Below are positions 61,900 to 64,000 of a DNA stretch of 64,000 bases, in pieces (within the stretch, counting starts at the first letter, position 1; every line of letters starts with the position of its first letter). The DNA comes from Flavobacterium panacis. GTDB lineage: Bacteria > Bacteroidota > Bacteroidia > Flavobacteriales > Flavobacteriaceae. The DNA lies in contig NZ_JANKMS010000001.1 in NCBI RefSeq assembly GCF_024649945.1, positions 248,001 through 312,000 on the forward strand, given 5' to 3'. The notes below the pieces were generated by a model. It saw only the letters and a program-made list of their open reading frames with translations, had not been told where the DNA came from and searched no databases. The translations under genes and the position numbers were made by a program.

Positions 61900-64000
61900 A
61901 TGTATCTCAACTGTCATTCTTTTCATTCTCTTCGCTACGGAACTATTCCGCTCGAAGAGTTGATCTCGCAGGCCACGTTTTGCGGTGTTAATGCAATGGC
62001 TCTGACTGATATTAATACCGTAACAGGCATTTATGATTTTATAAAAGGATGTAAAGCTTTTGGAATTAAGCCTATTGTCGGAATGGAATTCCGCTCAGAA
62101 CAAAAACTGCGTTTTATAGGACTGGCAAAAAGTGCATCAGGTCTTGCAGAAATGAACCGCTTCTTGACCAGACATAATTTTGACAATACCGTCCTGCCTG
62201 AATCTGCACCGGAATTTGAGGATGTATTTGTTATTTATCCTTTGGAGAATGCACCTCTTCTTTTAAAGGAAAATGAATATATCGGCATTCGTCCGGAACA
62301 GCTCCAGAAACTGGTTCTGTCTGATTGGAAAAAAAGACAGGAAAAAATGGTAATCCTCCAGCCTGTTACCTTCCGTACAAGAACCGAATTCAACCTGCAC
62401 AGGATACTTCGTGCCATTGATATGAATCTGATACTTTCCAAACTGACTCCTGATGATTACTGCTTGGAAACTGAAGTAATGCGACCTATGGAATACTTGA
62501 TTTCCTTTTATGCCGAGTATCCTCAGATTATTTCAAATACCGAAAAAATTATTGCAGAATGTAATTTTGAATTTGATTTTAAAACCGCAAAGAACAAGAA
62601 GTTTTACACCAACAGTAAAAAAGATGATATTATGCTGCTAGCCACTTTGGCTCAGCAGGGATTGGAATGGCGCTACGGCAAAAATAATGCAGAGGCTAAA
62701 TCACGGATGTTCAAAGAACTCAAAGTAATTGACCAGCTCGAGTTCAGCGGTTATTTCTTGATAACATGGGACATCATAAGGTTCAGTAATTCTCAAGGAT
62801 TTCTTCATATCGGTCGCGGAAGTGGGGCCAACAGCATCATTGCTTATTGTCTGGGAATAACCGATATCTGTCCCTTGGAACTTGACTTATACTTTGAGCG
62901 GTTTTTAAACCTGAATCGTAAAAGTCCGCCTGATTTTGACATCGATTGGAGCTGGAAAGAACGTGATACGATTCTTGAATATATATTTTCTCGCTACGGC
63001 TATGATCATGTAGCATTCTGCGGTACAAATGTTGAATTTAAATACCGCTCTATTTTTCGTGAGGTTGGCAAAGTTTTCGGACTTCCAAAAGAAGAACTTG
63101 ATGCCCTTGCCAAAAATCCTATGGAACTGCATGCTTCCAATAAAGTGGTTCGACAAGTACAGCAGTATGGAATGCTTTTAGAGAAATATCCTAATCAGCG
63201 CAGTATGCACTCCTGCGGTATACTCATTTCCGAAGAGCCTATCACCAATTACACACCGTTGGAAATGCCTCCAAAAGGTTTTCCAATTGTACTTTTTGAT
63301 ATGCATATAGCTGAAGATATTGGGCTTGAAAAATTTGATATCCTTAGCCAGCGCGGGATCGGGCATATTGATGACAGTGTAAAGCTTATTGAAAAAAACC
63401 GTGGCATTCGCCTTAACATCCGTGATACTACAATTTCAAAAAATGAGGCTAAGTGCAATGAGTTTCTTGGAATAGGAAAGACTATAGGCTGTTTTTACAT
63501 TGAGAGCCCTGCAATGCGTGGACTGCTTCGCCGTTTGAATTGTGACAATTACAAAACTTTAGTAGCGGCCTCCTCTATCATACGTCCCGGTGTGGCACAG
63601 TCTGGTATGATGAAAGAGTATATCTTCCGCCATAACCATCCAGACAAGTTTGAGTATTTCCACCCTGTTTTTCAGGAGCAATTGGGCGAGACATACGGTA
63701 TTATGGTATATCAGGAAGACGTTATCAAAATTGCACTGCATTATGGCGGGCTTCCAGCAGCTGACGGAGATATCCTTCGCCGTGCCATGTCAGGGAAAGG
63801 ACGATCAAAGGCAGCGCTGCAGAAAGTAAAGGATAATTTCTTTCTTTCTTGTGTACAGAAGGGACATCCGCTAAAGCTAAGTGAGGAAATATACCGCCAG
63901 ATAGAATCTTTTGCTGGTTATTCTTTCTGCAAGGCGCATTCGGCATCTTATGCGGTAGAGAGTTATCAGAGCCTTTATCTCAAAGTTTATTATCCTGTAG
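61900..64000 (+). CDS. dnaE: DNA polymerase III alpha subunit-like (DnaE), cut by window end
   Basis: The start is the ATG at 61900, directly after the dinB stop; about 700 codons are present and the frame runs off the window. N-terminal PHP-like domain (CHSFHSLRYG...AMALTDINTVTG); palm with GRGSGANSIIAYCLGI and PPDFDIDW (Asp345, Asp347, Asp349 region); then SMHSCGILIS, and SIIRPGVAQSGM, QEQLGETYGIMVYQEDV and GGLPAADGDILRRAMSGKG. The C-terminal beta-binding part is outside the window. It probably acts as the extender in damage-tolerant synthesis with DinB, comparable to ImuB/DnaE2 pairs in role. Confidence 0.92.
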   Translation, partial: MYLNCHSFHSLRYGTIPLEELISQATFCGVNAMALTDINTVTGIYDFIKGCKAFGIKPIVGMEFRSEQKLRFIGLAKSASGLAEMNRFLTRHNFDNTVLPESAPEFEDVFVIYPLENAPLLLKENEYIGIRPEQLQKLVLSDWKKRQEKMVILQPVTFRTRTEFNLHRILRAIDMNLILSKLTPDDYCLETEVMRPMEYLISFYAEYPQIISNTEKIIAECNFEFDFKTAKNKKFYTNSKKDDIMLLATLAQQGLEWRYGKNNAEAKSRMFKELKVIDQLEFSGYFLITWDIIRFSNSQGFLHIGRGSGANSIIAYCLGITDICPLELDLYFERFLNLNRKSPPDFDIDWSWKERDTILEYIFSRYGYDHVAFCGTNVEFKYRSIFREVGKVFGLPKEELDALAKNPMELHASNKVVRQVQQYGMLLEKYPNQRSMHSCGILISEEPITNYTPLEMPPKGFPIVLFDMHIAEDIGLEKFDILSQRGIGHIDDSVKLIEKNRGIRLNIRDTTISKNEAKCNEFLGIGKTIGCFYIESPAMRGLLRRLNCDNYKTLVAASSIIRPGVAQSGMMKEYIFRHNHPDKFEYFHPVFQEQLGETYGIMVYQEDVIKIALHYGGLPAADGDILRRAMSGKGRSKAALQKVKDNFFLSCVQKGHPLKLSEEIYRQIESFAGYSFCKAHSASYAVESYQSLYLKVYYPV

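Noticed and set aside
62235..63946. Leftward open frames near the right end
   Set aside because: All are antisense to the continuous dnaE frame, which has catalytic motifs and runs off the window.
1..64000. CRISPR arrays and cas genes
   Set aside because: No regularly spaced repeats were seen; the only tandem repeat is the short GACTGA run, and no Cas protein motif appears.

Overview
The window reads as a chromosome segment of a Bacteroidota bacterium, most likely Flavobacterium or a close relative, carrying the left part of a large integrative conjugative element (ICE). The evidence is the low GC content, promoters of the TAnnTTTG type, SusC/SusD proteins, and a tra operon of the Bacteroidetes CTnDOT type.

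Bases 1 to about 18,920 are ordinary chromosome. They hold a membrane protein with a degenerate kinase H-box, a thioredoxin-fold protein, a three-gene RND efflux operon (adaptor, pump, TolC-like channel), a bestrophin-like channel, and an AraC regulator. Next come a DUF779 / adhP / aldehyde dehydrogenase cluster, pheT, a membrane protein / histidine kinase / response regulator operon, apt, and tRNA-Arg(ACG).

The ICE begins in or beside that tRNA and runs off the right edge. Its large serine recombinase gene ends inside the tRNA gene on the opposite strand, with a small translationally coupled gene in front of it. A leftward block then follows: regulator-like genes, two paralogous proteins of unknown function, and traN, traM, traL, traK, traJ, three TraI-like paralogues, traG, traF and traE. 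Together these encode the mating-pair apparatus. Beyond are a Pmp3-like peptide, an RteC-like protein and AraC-type regulators. The relaxase module (RHH protein, relaxase, coupling protein) lies at 52.7-60.5 kb and reads rightward, behind a stretch of nested inverted repeats that is the best oriT candidate.

Cargo sits in four blocks. (1) 38.5-42.5 kb: a DUF262 protein, a SMC/OLD-like ATPase and an unknown partner, next to an XRE regulator with a 24-base perfect palindrome. (2) 42.5-52 kb: a strongly structured leader or ncRNA, then SusC, SusD, an S9 peptidase, a small Cys-containing secreted peptide (DUF6520-like) and a MauE/DoxX-type redox membrane protein. (3) 54.5-58.4 kb: four consecutive nuclease-like genes (Shedu-like, multi-CxxC HNH-like, HNH, Mrr-like) between relaxase and coupling protein, which looks like a defence island and possibly a new multi-gene system. 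(4) 60.7-64 kb: a dinB-dnaE pair, a mobile translesion-synthesis cassette cut by the window end.

Functions are inferred by reading motifs. No database search was run, so family names for the smaller proteins are provisional.
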